Assembly (NCBI GenBank): GCA_022478985.1 | Contig: JAKSZP010012264.1 | Coordinates: forward strand, 1 to 64,000 | Direction: 5' to 3' | Source of the DNA: Massospora cicadina | Taxonomy: Eukaryota; Entomophthoromycota; Entomophthoromycetes; Entomophthorales; Entomophthoraceae | Length of the DNA: 64,000 nucleotides | In this document: positions 11,320 to 23,012 of the stretch, in pieces | Layout of the letters: each line of letters opens with the position of its first letter | Numbering within the stretch: the stretch's first letter is position 1 | Position numbers and translations under genes: made by a program | The notes under the pieces: model-generated | The model's input: the letters and a program-made list of their open reading frames with translations, nothing else | Told to the model about the DNA's origin: nothing | Database searches by the model: none

Positions 11320-13560
11320 ACGCCCCCCTCTAGATACTGTCAGAGGAGGGTATAGGGTCAGAGTAACCAGTCATGCACTTGATTCATTACTGTCCCCTGA
11401 TTGAAATCAACAATGGAGTACTTGGAGTTCACCTTATGAATGACCTTATAAGATCCAGACCAAAGAGTGTCGATCTTATTCTTCAACCTCAGGTTGATGG
11501 TGATAAAAGAGAACTAGATCACATAATTGAAAAGTGGGTAAGGAGGTTCAGCTAAAATTAAATTAAAATGTTTTCCTTACTGTGGTAGTAATGATGTCAT
11601 GTGTGTCTAGGGCTTGAAGCCAATTAATTCCATCATCTAAGGCCCTCATGGTTAAATCAGAGTTCTCAGGAGTGGAGGTCTCGAGCAATGGCTGAAAAAT
11701 ACTTGAAAATCAGGGGTACATCCATATAGAACTTCAAAGGGGGTATCTTAATAACTCAGTGGTAGCTTATTCTATAGGCAAGCAAAACGCTGAGTAAATA
11801 ATAATTACAGTGAGAAGGGTCATAGGCGGCCATCTTCCAAAAATTAGAGAAAAGAGTTCCATTAGTGCATTCTACCACCCCATTGGTTGATGTAAGGAGA
11901 GTGTTTATAACTCTCCCATTACCAGCGTGATAGTGCACGGTGAACAGGGTCAACGCCAGGGAACTATTCAACAGTACAAACATTACTATAGACTAGCAGA
12001 GGGTGCTTAAGCCATAATAACTTATGGAAAGTAGTGTTATCACCAGAGTGGATAACCAGACATAAACAACGCGGTTCCAGGAGTAGGGAAGTATGGGCGT
12101 CTTAGGTGGAGGGAAACTGGGCGACCCAACAGTGCATAAGCATATAGTTTAATTGTAGATAAAATTAACAGGTTAATGTAGCAAGAGACCTCTGTGAAGA
12201 GGTTTGTGCACAGGAACCTCCAAGATAACATAAAATATAAAAAATGGTGTACTTAGTGATGGTTTATTGATAGGGAGAAGTTGAACAACAGGGAGATTGG
12301 TATTAACATGGGAAATTTAAAGAAATTTGGGCAAACATTCAATTGAGGGAAATGGGTTAAGCTGAGGCGTGCCAATAGGCACACGCTTCCATCAAGCAAG
12401 ACGCTGTATTTGGTAATTGACTCAACTTGGGTGATTGATTGTAAAAGTGGCTGACTCAAGCTAAAAAGTTCAAAAACTGAATGGGTTTTGAGACCCCATT
12501 CACTCAAAAACCTAAGCAAACCATTTTCATTTGTAACAAAGCTAGTTTTTTAATGCACCTGCTCTTATACAGGTCCAAACTTCTCTTGCATCCATAATAC
12601 CAAACTGGGCATACTTTGCCTTGACCTAGCGTTGATCTATGGTATGCTTGAGGTCATGGAGGCCTTCTAGGATCAACTTCTTGGCCACCTGATATGCTGC
12701 TTTGTCTTTGATGTTGGTCCCAATTATGATGTCATTTTCTAACCATGACAGTTGATAGGTTGTAAGTGTGGCAAAACTTTGGTTAGTGCCAAAAAGCGAG
12801 GTAAGTTTTTGGACTATCTGCGAGATTAAATTTAATTATTGTCTAAAAGCAAACTTTGTGGGCATCCATGCTGAGTGAAAATGGATCAAATAAAGAAGAG
12901 ATCCGTGGCTTTTGCAATGGCAGAAGAAACCAAAATCACTTTGACCCATTTATTAGATGATCTATAGCTAGGAGGATAATTTATGACTGTGCAGCCCAGT
13001 GGGAAGAGGGCCTATTACATCATTGCTAAAGACATTGAGGTGTCCCATTGGGGCTACACTGATTTTTGTTTATTGAGGACTGGCCCCTACTTAGGATTGG
13101 AAAGTCGTACAAGTCTCCAGGACCTCTTGGATAGTTTCCACCATTCATTCCCAGTAACATCGTGTCTTTAACACTTTTAAGTCTTCTTAACTGCCCCATG
13201 TCCCACAGTCATTTGACCCTCTGGTAACATCAGTTCAGGAAGAAGGGAGGACGTAAGGGAGACATTTCTTATTGGCCCTCTTATATAGCATCCACTCCTT
13301 GATCTATGTATTTCTGTCATCTTTCAGAGCTCATCTTGGATCTCAGGAGTTTCCAACTCTCAACGTTCTGGTCATCCAATTAGATCATACAGCCATTTTC
13401 CTTGGGTGTTAAGGCAGCCTGTACTGGCACCCTAAAGAGACCATCAGCTTTATGGTGAATTGCTCCCATGTGATGAACAATAAAAATCATAGCTCTGCAG
13501 TCTTAAGACAATCTGGTTAAATGGCCATCTAGGTCCTTCATCTGCTGGAGCCACTGGAGC
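11320..13560 (-). pseudogene. Integrase relic of D, split by a solo LTR
   Basis: On the minus strand, 11756-11890 reads TNGVVECTNGTLFSNFWK...LLSVLLAYRISYH, the region after the catalytic glutamate in Gypsy integrases (compare NEAIERVNGTLVLILHKM...LPSALMAYQISYH in element F, 37642-37839). Here the position aligned with the glutamate of AIERVNG is the E of VVECTNG. The reading is cut after TN by the solo LTR and resumes at about 12756. Further upstream on the minus strand only weak fragments remain. 11373-11555 holds the C-terminal part. Confidence 0.6.
11891..12750 (-). repeat. Solo LTR (B/C family) inside the integrase of D
   Basis: A single LTR of 860 bp with TGTAAG at the low end and CATGACA at the high end, flanked by an exact 5-bp duplication GTTGA (11886-11890 and 12751-12755). 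It matches the LTRs of B and the solo LTR at 48979-49868. No interior accompanies it, so it probably arose by LTR-LTR recombination. Minus-strand frames at 12040-12231 and just before the end (SLALTLFTVHYHAGNGRVINTLLTS) align with the LTR frames of B. Confidence 0.9.
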
Positions 13561-13569
13561 AAGGAATGA

Positions 13570-13929
13570 TCAGTGGCTATGGTAAAGTGGGAGCTGTAGA
13601 GATAGGAAGAAAATTTGTTTGAATTTTAACAAGATAGACAGGCATTCCCAATTGGTAGTGCTATAGTTTTGTTTGGTCTTACTCAGGGTCTTGATAAAGT
13701 AGGTCATTGGGTTATTGACCTTATTTTCGTCATGCTGGGTTAGGATGGCCCCAACAGCAACATCAATCGCATCTGTAGATAACAAGAAAGGTTGATCAAA
13801 ATGCAGATGGATTAAAATGGGTTCAGTACAAATAATAGTCCTCAACGCATTAAAAGCCTGTTCTTGTTCCAGCTTCCAAAAGTCACGTTCTTCTGCAGGG
13901 GGTAAATAGAGGCTCAGCCAGGTTAGCAA
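13570..13929 (-). pseudogene. RNase H relic of D
   Basis: A 119-residue open stretch includes DFWKLEQEQAFNALRTII, then QPFLLSTDAIDVAVGAILTQ. This is the start of Gypsy RNase H, where the first catalytic aspartate lies in the TDAS-like block; here TDAID is retained. It continues with PMTYFIKTLSKTKQNYSTTNWECLSILLKFKQ; the usual ...YDKELLAI glutamate is present as NWECL. It follows the RT relic and precedes integrase. Confidence 0.7.
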
Positions 13930-15430
13930 ACCGAGGGATAAACTGAAAATAATAATCCACCATTTTGAGTAATACCTGAATATCTCTCAGGCTCTGGTGG
14001 CATGACATCTTTTCTATGGTACCACTTTATCTGGTATAGGCTGGATGCCATCTTTTGAAACCTTATGTCCAATGAACACCATTTCTGAATGGAAGAAGGA
14101 GCACTGCAAAAGTTTGTGCTTTATTAGAGCCTTCCTAAGCCAATTGAAACTTCCCAAAGATGATCCATGTGTCCATTGAAAGTTCATGAGAAGGTAGTGA
14201 TGTTTTCAAGGATATAAGGACACACAATAACTTTAAGTCCCCCAAGGACCTCATTCGTGATGTGTTGGAAAGTATCCAGCATGTTACAGAGGTCCTGATG
14301 CATCCTCAAGGGTTCAAATAGCCCTTTAATGGCTATAGAACTTGGCTTGATCTTTAGGGGCGAGCTCCACTTGCAATATCCATTTCAAGGTCCATTGCTT
14401 AAAAAGACTGCAATCTGGTGAGCAGGTGGAAATTGTTGTTGATTTGACAGAGAATAACTGTTCTTCTTGGTGATGGAGTTGAGCCATTAATAATTCATCA
14501 CTACTAATGGCTGCTGTCCTTCATTCAAACCAGTAGGAGAGGAGAGGCCCAAAGGCTATGCAAAGGCCTAATAGTCTGGCTTTGAGTAGTTAATTGAGTT
14601 TCACTGCCACCTGGGACTCTTCAACTTTACTTTTTAGTAAGATTGGGACTAAAAGGGGGATTGCTCAGTCTTACATGGTTCAAAACCCTGTTCATTATTA
14701 CAAATTTATAGGCCAAGGTCAAAATAATGTTTGAACATTCCTCCATTAATTCTTGAACTTGGAACTATTGTTCTTCAGTGAGATCCTTTCTGATACTGGT
14801 GTCAACTAGAGCTACTGATGGGCCTCTCCAATTCAAAGTCCCTTAGGCTCCCAAAACTGTGGACATCATTGAAAGCATCTACTGGTAGGAGGCGGACATA
14901 GGTGGCAATACTGTTTGAGCCTACTATTTAGTTTTGTCAGTAAGGTTAGCAAAAACACTGATATAGATCTGGCATAAGATGGATCTAAAATTCCTGGACA
15001 AGTAACTTTCTCCTTGGCGGATGGGTTATATAAGCCTTAGATTTCCAGAAGGTATCTGTAGGAGATGTTAACATGGATCCAGATATCAGCAATAATTTTG
15101 TATTTTAGAGTTATAGTGGTCACTTTAAGTAAGTAGATCGGAATGCCTTCTTGTCCATCAACAGCAGGTGGGGGTAGCTGGACCTTAAAGCCCCTTATAA
15201 AATATTCTAGTCACTTAATTCGGCTCTCACTCTCTAGTAGGCAAGCTCAGACCTTAGCCTCCACCTTGGAGTTTCAGGAAGTTTGAATATTAGGGAATCT
15301 GATGTCCCAGTAGAGCTATAAATCCGTCGTTATAATGTACTACCATGGTGTAGTCTCAGAGAAACTGAGTCCAAGAAGAAGGTTATAGCTTGAGGTATCC
15401 AGCGCGATGGTGGGCTAATTTACAGAGAGT
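13930..15430 (-). pseudogene. Reverse transcriptase relic of D
   Basis: Only scattered pieces survive between RNase H and protease. Near 13940-14020 (minus strand) a block like LRDIQVLLKMVDYYFQFIPRFANLAEPL matches the post-YxDD part of F (CDIQVFLDIVGYYHQIIPR). Near 14180-14225 the position of the catalytic YLDD of F reads YILEN, so both aspartates are gone. Stops and shifts are frequent. The assignment relies on order and on comparison with F. Confidence 0.55.
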
Positions 15431-15471
15431 TTCACAAATTGGATAGGTAGGGAATGATAGGCACCTATATA

Positions 15472-15828
15472 TCAGGAACACTGTGGTCCAGCTGTGCCAT
15501 GATCCATATAATTTGGCAAGTCCAGAGAAATATTGATATGCTTCATCAACTTAGATAATATAATATTTATGGGGGAACCACTGTCAACTATGGCTATAAC
15601 TGGGATCTTATAAACTTGAACAGTGGCATAGATACCCAGACTTCTGAACTGTGGAGGTAGTGTGAGAAACATGGGAAAGTCATCAAAATAAGAGTAAGAA
15701 GTATCAATTTCTTTATTATCAACAGGTGCTGAAACTTCTTCAGGTATTATAGCTTCAGGTTCTTTTGAGGTCATGGATGATTCTTCTGGCGTTATAGGGA
15801 TGTCAGCATGGAGCGCCTCATCTTTCAT
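15472..15828 (-). pseudogene. Retropepsin-like protease domain of D
   Basis: A 118-residue open stretch. An acidic, serine- and proline-rich N-terminal part (residues about 1-50) is followed by FPMFLTLPPQFRS, then a hydrophobic strand and the active-site block VIAIVDSGSPINIILSKLM, with DSG intact. That is the normal retropepsin form, where the aspartate of two subunits makes the active site. The C-terminal half of the domain, including the ILG-like flap partner, is not readable in this frame. It is the best-preserved protease site in the window. Confidence 0.65.
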
Positions 15829-16094
15829 GATGATGGCATTTTTTCTGCCTCTTTGACAAGTTGTTTCCAGTATGTCTTAACGCTGTTCTGGAAGCCAATG
15901 CAGTCCTAAATCAGGGTCAAGGTTTTTTATGGTTTTTGACCATATGGACCCAAGGATGGTTAGAGAAAGTCAAAGAGGTAGCCTTAGGATGTAGGGTCAT
16001 TTCAGGGATCTCGTTAAGCACTACCTTAATTCCTCAAATGAGCATAAAGCTGTTCTTTTGGACAATCATAAAATTTGAATCTTGGGATAGTATC

Positions 16095-16403
16095 TCAATG
16101 TGAAGATGACACTGGTGATGGCATCATCCAAGGTAATACAATTAGTTGTAACCAAAGGTTACGCTTGGTCATAAAACAGCTGGCAAACTCCATGGGGCTC
16201 TCCTCTTTATTCGGATGGATATCCATGAAAGCTTGTTTTTGAATGACCAGAGTTTGATCGCTGCCAAACTTTTGGACTAAGGCCATCCAGACCTGCTCCT
16301 GGGTGTTGAATTCTTTCAGGTTGGGAGTCATAATCACTTGAAAAGTTATGTAAAGGCAGGAGAGGATAAGCTTCACTTTTTGCCAGTCAGAGGTCTCTTC
16401 CAT
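16095..16403 (-). pseudogene. Gag relic of D
   Basis: A 102-residue open stretch reads EETSDWQKVKLILSCL, then EEQVWMALVQKFGSDQ-like text, then ESPMEFASCFMTKRNLW. The W...L..F..... followed by ...S..EF...F pattern resembles the retrotransposon gag domain (capsid-like), in which a tryptophan-rich helix precedes the multimerisation region. It lies upstream of the protease on the same strand, as expected. No zinc knuckle CCHC is visible. Confidence 0.5.
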
Positions 16404-17841
16404 GTAACTCTTGTAGGCATATAGAAACGAAGTATGCTTTCCTGGCCAGGGGTGAAATTCTCCTTAGATTAGACTTTTAATTAGTTACAAGAAGAGTGGA
16501 GAGGGTGTTAACTCCAGGACTTGGTGAAGGCTCAGAAATCTTGGTTTCTGCATAGTCTCAGGGGCCTGCTAATCCAAATTTCATCTTAGGCCCCCAAGGT
16601 CCTCTTAGATATCATCCCAGTTTTTGTTGAGGGATAAAATTGACACCTTATGAGCAACCTTCTTTCTTTGGTCTAGAATTTCGGCGCCCTAAGAAGGAGC
16701 TGACTTTCTAGGCTGGTTAAGCGGATCTCAAACCCCTGGCAATTTTGTTTGAGCTGAGAAACATGACTACTAGTAAGCTTTGTGAAGGCACTAAAATTAT
16801 TCATTTCTACATGACAATGCCTTAATCAAGACCCTAGGGTTGAGAGGGCTATGCCTACTCTGAGTTACATCCTTAAGATAATTTTTGGATCTGATCCTAA
16901 AAGGCAGCAAGTGCTGCCAAGGCATCCTCACTCCAAGGATCATCAGGGTCTCTGAGAGTAGGTGCTATGGGGAAAGTGGGCCCTCAAGGCCCTAAAGACC
17001 TTCATTCCTTTGGGCCTCTTGTGCTCTATGGGATCTTCAGGCCCTTCAGTAATTAAGGTCTTTCACTCCAAGAGGTGTAGTCGCAAAAGGCTATTTCCTG
17101 ATATTGTTGTTTTAGGGTTTGTACCAGATCTTTGACTTGGTGGAGATGCTGGTTCCAAGAAGCATTAAGTAGTTAGATATTCTGACAATTTTTGTCTTTG
17201 AGGTAGCCAAAAGTCCCGCTATCCAAAACTGCAATTTGGCCTCAGGCTTTGTTTATAAAATCGTAGGTTATTTATAATGGCTTCTTGGTTATCATGGATA
17301 AAGGAGGAGGCCGCGTTGTAGAAATTGACAACATGAGAGTGTAAAGTTTGAGTAAGCCCAAGTTGTCAGGAGACTTAATGATGTTGCAACATGATTAACT
17401 GGAGGAGGTGATGAATAGCAAGGACAACAAAATTCTTAATAGCGCTTGGTCCCCAAGGTCAGTTCTCCCATTGGAAGTTGGGCCAAGTTATAAAGATCCC
17501 ACATGGTAGAAAGCATCAAAGAGGCATGGGAGCAGCTTGAGTGGGTACCCACAGAGTAAAAGCATTCAATAACTGTTGAATAACTCATTAAGGTTCTCAT
17601 ACTAAGTTAATACTGATCTCCATCAACTGAAGATGGAGAGAACTGGAATGTGGCCCAACATTCTAAACTTTCAGAATGTGTGGGCAGTACTTCATATTTA
17701 GAGTACCAATCCATTAGGTGACACTTCTCAACTGATCAGCAGGTTGATTTTATGTAACCGCTAGTACACTCCATTGCTCTTAAATGTTTTCACTTTGGAT
17801 AGCTTGGAGCCCCTGTAGTGATACCACTACTCTCAGCGTAT
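16404..17841 (-). other. 5' interior of D, nothing readable
   Basis: Should hold the primer binding site and the first part of gag. No open frame above about 60 codons and no recognisable motif was found. Confidence 0.4.
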
Positions 17842-18297
17842 TAGTTCTCTTGATATTCGTCTAAATTCAAAAATTGGCTTAAAGCTAAAAATTAGTAAAA
17901 AGTCAAAAAATGAAAAGATGGAGCGGATATAGACTCTTTTATTGAGTTAGAAAGAATTGATATATATTGGCATGTGGGGACATGGTTCACAGGGACCTTC
18001 ATGGCCCTATAAGATCAGGATCTTTTACTGCATTCTTGATTAGCAGCCTGGTTAGTACTCTCATTGTACTGCATCATCCTCATAGCTGCAGCGGTGGGGT
18101 CTGAGCCTCTTGTGGATTGGAAAGAGGGATTGATTACTGAATGTGTTTTCATTAATTCTCATATATGTGATGCTTTCTGTTCAAATACAGTTTAGCGTCT
18201 TCAGTGTAAGGTTCTGTCATGCTGGTTTTAGATTCAATCTGTCAAAGCTCTATTTGGGAGCAGGAATTTTGGCTTTTACATAATCTCAAACATGACA
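17842..18297 (-). repeat. 5' LTR of element D
   Basis: Partner of 10855-11319. Ends with CATGACA at the high coordinate (TGTCATG on the minus strand). Followed by the right ATTAT duplication, 18298-18302. Confidence 0.8.
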
Positions 18298-18302
18298 ATT
18301 AT

Positions 18303-18662
18303 AGTTCATAAAAGTAAGCTGACCTTGTTTGAGGTCCTCAACCAGAGACCCCAGAGGTATATCTTGTGGATGGAGCACCAGAATGAGAGGTAGAGGAGAA
18401 TATAGCCTCTCACAGTGTAAGAAGAGAAATTTGATTACCTGGTGTCATGTAAAGGATCTGATGCTGCAGAGAAAAGTTGGGTACCAAAATGCAATTGAAT
18501 CCATGCACAAGACCTGATTGATGAATTCCACAAGAGTTTCCCAAAGGCATCAGAACCCAAGGCTAAACCAGGTATCTCCACCATGAAGATGTTTCCTGCC
18601 CATAAGAACTTTCTTTGGCCAAAGCCCTGGGGAGGAAGGAGCCAAAAAAGACAAGAGGATAA
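18303..18662 (+). pseudogene. Chromodomain end of pol of C, after the D insertion
   Basis: This stretch aligns with 58680-59035 of element B: cataaaagtaagct, then accagagac, ttatcttgtggatg, then the block around attgatgaattccacaag. In B the same region reads as a chromodomain tail (SLRCL...YLVDEAPEWEVEEIVASR). It ends in a polypurine-rich run just before the LTR at 18663. Several stops are present. It is direct proof that D split the pol gene of C. Confidence 0.75.
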
Positions 18663-19377
18663 TGTTATTGTTAAATGACATCTTTGAGGGGCAGATTGTA
18701 GAGGTAAGGCTGAGCGTGGTGAAACCAAGAGAACAAAGTTGGCTGGCCTTCCTGAAAAGCAGCACACCCTGGACAACTCTGGGTAAAGGCAAGATATGCC
18801 CAAGTTGGTTCTAGGTATGCACATGATAGCTGGATGAGCGTTACATCTGCAGCATAAAAATGTACTAGCTATGTTAGAAATTATGACAGAGCTTTACGTT
18901 TTGTTGAAGAACATGGCTTCAAGACCCATTAAAACTAATAATGTTGCTAAATTGCATAAATTTAAACTCCAACTATTCACTCAAGTATGAGCTTACTTGA
19001 GCTACAGTACAACAAAGGAAGGGAATTTATGTTTATTGGTTTATTTTGACGCATTACCTCACCCAATTGGTAATGATTCCCTCAAATTATGTAATAATGT
19101 TTTATTGATACAACCTTCTTTGCTGGGTAATTTGGGTACAATAAACCCCATTTGTTTTTAATATGTATACATGTTTTGTGCTCTTTTCTGACCTCCAGGA
19201 GGTCTCAGATAACGTAGTTTGTTCTACACTTACCCTGGGCCTTTGATCACCATCCTCCTTTGTGGTGCCCTGTTTCATCTGTGCTAGTGGATTATTCCCA
19301 GGTTGTGAGGTGGGCCCTTACCCTCCATCTTTTTGGGGATTTGACTATTATAGACACTATCATGTAAGTCAAAACTG
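18663..19377 (+). repeat. 3' LTR of element C
   Basis: Partner of 4464-5167; begins TGTTATTG. Followed by the GTCAA duplication. Confidence 0.8.
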
Positions 19378-19740
19378 TGGTAGTTATACTTGATCCTGCT
19401 AATTAATTAGTGGGTTCTTTTTTATGATGATAATAGATAGTAATAGTTCATATTTCAAAGCAACTTGATACTTTTTCTCATAGTTAAACAAGGTTGCCTC
19501 TAACCTACTAATTTCCAGACAATCTTATAAAACTAGTAATTTTAAATAATATAACATCCTTGAGGAGAATTAAACATTAATCTTACTAAAGTAGTATGAG
19601 TTTTTGAACTAATAAAGTTAACTTTTTAGAATTTTTTTCATCTAGTTAGATCAAAGATGATAACTCTTATCCTAGGAAAACTCCTTAAAGTTTTATTATT
19701 TTGTTATTAAGAATTCCAAAAATAAAATCTTCTTTCATGT

Positions 19741-19879
19741 TGAGGAATGGTAGTATAGCGGGGTAGTTCCTGTCCACCCTAGGTTGGGTTTTGATTAACA
19801 CAGGTTTGAAACCAGCACAGCTAAAAAAACTTGGCATGGTATTTGTCCAAAGGTCAACCTGCCTTGTTTACTAAAAAAG
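19741..19879 (+). mobile_element. Short tRNA-headed SINE (family S2), copy 1
   Basis: The head contains a box A-like tagtatagcggggt and a box B-like caggtttgaaacc. The tail tggtatttgtccaaaggtcaacctgcctt matches the tail of the copy at 24917-25045. Flanks cttctttcatgt (19729-19740) and cttcttttttgt (19880-19891) form a degraded 12-bp duplication. SINEs of this type are copied by a partner LINE that recognises the shared tail. Confidence 0.65.
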
Positions 19880-20034
19880 CTTCTTTTTTGTCATATAAAA
19901 GTAGTATTATTGCTGAAGAGCTGAGAGTGTAGTTACTAGTGTGACAATTTACAAAGGCCAAATTAGATGTATAACTTTCAAAAGTTATTAAGACGTTCAT
20001 TTGTTTAGATTGGCTTTTTCATATTATTTATACT

Positions 20035-20081
20035 TTTTAGTACTAGATGGTCCCAACCCAAGGGGGATTCATCAATGTCAT
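20035..20081 (-). mobile_element. Extremely 5'-truncated LINE-like tail (47 bp)
   Basis: Minus-strand reading ends ...GGGTTGGGACCATCTAGTACTAAAAA. It is flanked by catattatttatact (20020-20034) and catattatgtatact (20082-20096), a 15-bp duplication with one mismatch. The same terminal sequence occurs at 31561-31579 and near 34284-34325. A constant 3' end, variable length and long duplications are marks of target-primed reverse transcription. Confidence 0.7.
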
Positions 20082-20950
20082 CATATTATGTATACTGCTA
20101 TCAGAATTACTCATCTTTACTAAAGAAATTAATCTATATACATATAGTAAGATTAAATTATAGCCTAGTGAAGTTAGTGCCAATATTTCTGGTAAATATA
20201 TAAGAGTTCTGGGATGAGATTACATCTATCCAAATGATTCTAGTCAATATACTTAGTGCTGTTATGCTTGTTTTTTGCTTTAGTACCAACCCATTGTATA
20301 CACCATAATTCCCACTAATTATTTATAAAAATTAAAGTATGGCTTAGTGTAAACTTTATAAGATGTTTATTCTATTGTTGTTAGCTATATTAAAGCTAAT
20401 TTTATAAAAAAGTGATATCTTTGCCCAAAATATAAGTACTATATTTACATATCTGAGCTAAAACTTTCAGGTCACACTAACATAAAAACAGAACTTTTAT
20501 ATAGCAATAAGATAAAATCAATGTACACCTAGAAGTAAACTCAGTCATTAAAAAGTTTCTAACTAATCTATATATATTTTAACTTGATCTTTAACTATTT
20601 CATCTTATCACTAATATAGATTGTTTTATAGTTATAAGAAGATAACAGCTTGACAATTTAGATTATATCATTTGGAGATAAGCAAATATACATATAAGTA
20701 TGTAATTATATGCATAAATGATCATGACAAAAGGCTTTTAACTATATTAATCTTATATGCAATACAGGTTTCCCAAAATGTTGGTAGGACTTATTATGGC
20801 TTTTAATCTAAGAATCTATAAATTTCTTAGTTTGATATTCCATGCATTACCTGATATATTTCATATATATTATTTTCATGTAACTTCATAATATAAAGTA
20901 CATAATAAATTATACTATTACTTTTTTGTTTTTACTCTTATAAACAACTA

Positions 20951-21260
20951 TTTTATCTAAAGTGGGCTGACCTTGGGACAGTTATAATGCACTAATAGAA
21001 GAGATAGGGATTAGGGAGCAAAAACATAGGAGTGGAGGACAAAACAAGTACTGGGGATAAAACCTTTTTGTGAATGTTCTGATAGGCCATGATTACATAA
21101 TCTAATTTCACTAATTCACTTGGTCAGCTGGAGGAATGGTGCACAAATCCAAATGTATTGATATCCTCTTAGCACAGAAATAGAATTTAGCACAATGGGA
21201 TTTGAACCTGCTTGTGAGGTGCAATAGTGAGACGCCCATCTCAACTATGCCACATCCCCT
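20951..21260 (-). mobile_element. tRNA-headed SINE (family S1), copy 1
   Basis: On the minus strand the head begins GGGATGTGGCATAGTTGAG and has an exact box B, GGTTCAAATCC (21198-21208). The body ends in the tail GTCCCAAGGTCAGCCCACTTT shared with 27525-27836 and 30701-30978. It is flanked by an exact 10-bp duplication TAAACAACTA (20941-20950 and 21261-21270). It is a RNA polymerase III type retroposon, not a tRNA gene: the cloverleaf is imperfect and the sequence continues about 240 bp past the head. Confidence 0.85.
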
Positions 21261-22435
21261 TAAACAACTAATTATAGTATGTATTCATACTTAGTTCTAT
21301 TATTAGTAATGTATAAAATAAAAGCAATTATGTTTTTAGTCAATTGATTAATTTAGTTTACTTAACAAAATTTTTATTTTTTTATTTTTTTATTTTTTAT
21401 TATATAGTTTAAACAGTTATTTTACATTGATATTTAATTTTTTTATATCTTACTTATATGTAATATAAATCAAGTAATCTGTTGTGGTTAATGTATATCA
21501 TACAAATATTACAAAGTTGATATAATCTATCAAAAATAGCACTACAATTTAAAGTTTATAAAATTTGATAGTGTTGTTAGATTTTAAAGGTTGTATTGAA
21601 AAATAAGTCCTTTGAGAAAAACATCAATGCTAATAGATTACTCACATCAATGAATTCTTTAATCCTTCCCAAAATTATCTGCATTATCTGGTAAATGGGA
21701 TTCACTTTGAAAATAAAATAGTGGACATAAGGAACCTGATATTCATAGCTAACAATAGCTATGATATAATTATATTATGGACGATTATGGGACCCACTTG
21801 GGTGTAACAAGTGGGTTTTATAGCATTAAATTGATTAAATGTATGATTCTAATGCAATTACAATAATTGCATAGCAAAGTTTTGTATATCAATCACTGTA
21901 ATTGTCATGATAGCACTTAAACATGGACTTGCAAAATAGGGAGTATCTAGTGTTTATTGAAAAACATGTTGATGTCCCAAATAAGGGTGCATCATTATAA
22001 AATTCCATATTTACTTTTTTCTATATATTGTACTCTATCAGCTTTATTAAGAAATGTAATCTGGCTGGTTGAAAGGCAGATATACACCACTGAGGTGTTA
22101 ATATTAAGCTTAAACACCTTTCTAATTATGAGAATAGTAGTGCCTTCAATTGGGCTGAGATGATTGTAATTAGTTAATTTGAGGTCCAAAATTAATGTGA
22201 TAAATTAGTAATAACCACTGCCATATTCTGTAAAAAATTTTCATGGTATTAATGAATCTATCTAATATATGAGTATGGCCAGGAGATTCATAAGAGGTAT
22301 AAAATGCTAGCGCCTTGCCTACTATTAAAATCATTATATTATCATCTTATATCAACTTATCAGCTTAGATAATCTTATCTTCATATTGTATAATCTTCAT
22401 ATAATTATATTTTAAGGTGAGTGTCTGTCAGGATT

Positions 22436-22808
22436 TTCCCTGGGTTAGGTGTAAGCCTTGTCCAGAGGAAGGATCGATATCCCCCTTCAAGGAGGGTAAA
22501 TCCTTGCTAGCTTATCAGATTTGATAATAAGGATCAAATCTGCCAGTATATCAACTTTGGGGCTTGGTATAAATTACCCCAAATTCAAGGAAATGGTACA
22601 TTCTCATTTCCTGGGACATGTGACCTAGGATCTCACCTGACCTGGTCACATGAATGGCTTGATCCAAGTAAGGGTCAGAATTGTGGGCTATCCAGAAGGC
22701 CAGGAGAAACTTTACTTGGATGGGGCCATGATGATCCTAAAGCCATGTGTCCCCTAATACCTTATAAATATCCCTAATTTTTATATTAATAAAATACTTT
22801 TGTTCACA
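22436..22808 (+). repeat. Possible LTR (E) with gag start downstream
   Basis: Begins TGTCAGGATTTTCCC. The start matches the minus-strand start of the insert at 23753-24343 (TGTTGGGATTCTCCC...GGTTTAGGTG). It has AATAAA near the end (22788-22795) and a CA at about 22808, followed by a short frame at 22851. No partner LTR was found, so the right border is a guess. Confidence 0.4.
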
Positions 22809-22850
22809 AGATCTAATCATTTTATATTTTATTAAGTTTAATTTATCAAA

Positions 22851-23012
22851 ATGAACGGAGTCTCATCCATTGTCATGTCTGGAGCTGCCCCTATTCTCTT
22901 GGCTGACGCCAGCCCCTTGCAGTCAGCTTACTTGTTGGGTTCCCCTGCGTCAGCACCAGCAAGTGAATCTTGGGAAAACCCAACAATGTCTATAACTTCT
23001 GGTCCCAGGGGG
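22851..23012 (+). pseudogene. Start of an unidentified frame after LTR E
   Basis: ATG at 22851 opens a frame of about 53 codons beginning MNGVSSIVMSGAAPILLADA. The first 42 or so codons are alanine/serine/leucine-rich and notably CpG- and G+C-rich for this window. It then runs into the LTR relic at about 22980 and stops. Its position after a possible LTR suggests the front of a gag gene, but no domain is recognisable. Confidence 0.3.

Larger units (their letters stand above)
10855..18297 (-). mobile_element. Ty3/Gypsy element D nested in C
   Basis: LTRs at 10855-11319 and 17842-18297 share many blocks (ggatgaatatagac / gcggatatagac, gcatgtggggacatggt, agatcaggac/agatcaggat). An ATTAT duplication flanks them. 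On the minus strand the order is gag, protease, reverse transcriptase, RNase H, integrase. Ends are TG at the 5' LTR and TA instead of CA at the 3' LTR. It lies inside the pol of C and its own integrase is split by a solo LTR, so it is younger than C and older than that LTR. Length is 7.44 kb, or about 6.58 kb without the solo LTR. Confidence 0.85.
4464..19377 (+). mobile_element. Ty3/Gypsy element C (host of nested element D)
   Basis: LTRs at 4464-5167 and 18663-19377 match along their length and are flanked by an exact 5-bp target duplication, GTCAA (4459-4463 and 19378-19382). The order inside is unrecognised leader/gag region, protease, reverse transcriptase, RNase H, integrase, chromodomain: the Ty3/Gypsy chromovirus order. 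A polypurine run ending GGATAA precedes the right LTR. The pol reading is cut at 10854 by element D and resumes at 18303. Without D the element is about 7.47 kb. All frames are broken by stops and indels. Confidence 0.85.
19383..22435. other. AT-rich intergenic block with small retroposons
   Basis: No protein-coding frame is credible. It holds a short SINE (19741-19879), a 47-bp LINE tail (20035-20081), a long SINE (20951-21260) and a T-rich low-complexity run near 21365-21405. From about 22290 (ggtataaaatgc) there is promoter-like DNA leading into the LTR-like segment at 22436. Confidence 0.5.

Noticed and set aside
10850..18302. D as a mere rearrangement of C
   Set aside because: Opposite strand, different Pol class, own LTR pair and an exact 5-bp duplication show a separate insertion.
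21186..21260. tRNA gene candidate with box B GGTTCAAATCC
   Set aside because: Head of a SINE: imperfect cloverleaf, continuous 310-bp body, flanking duplication.
21365..21405. T-rich run as a possible LINE poly-A tail
   Set aside because: No shared terminal word or flanking duplication; simple low-complexity sequence.
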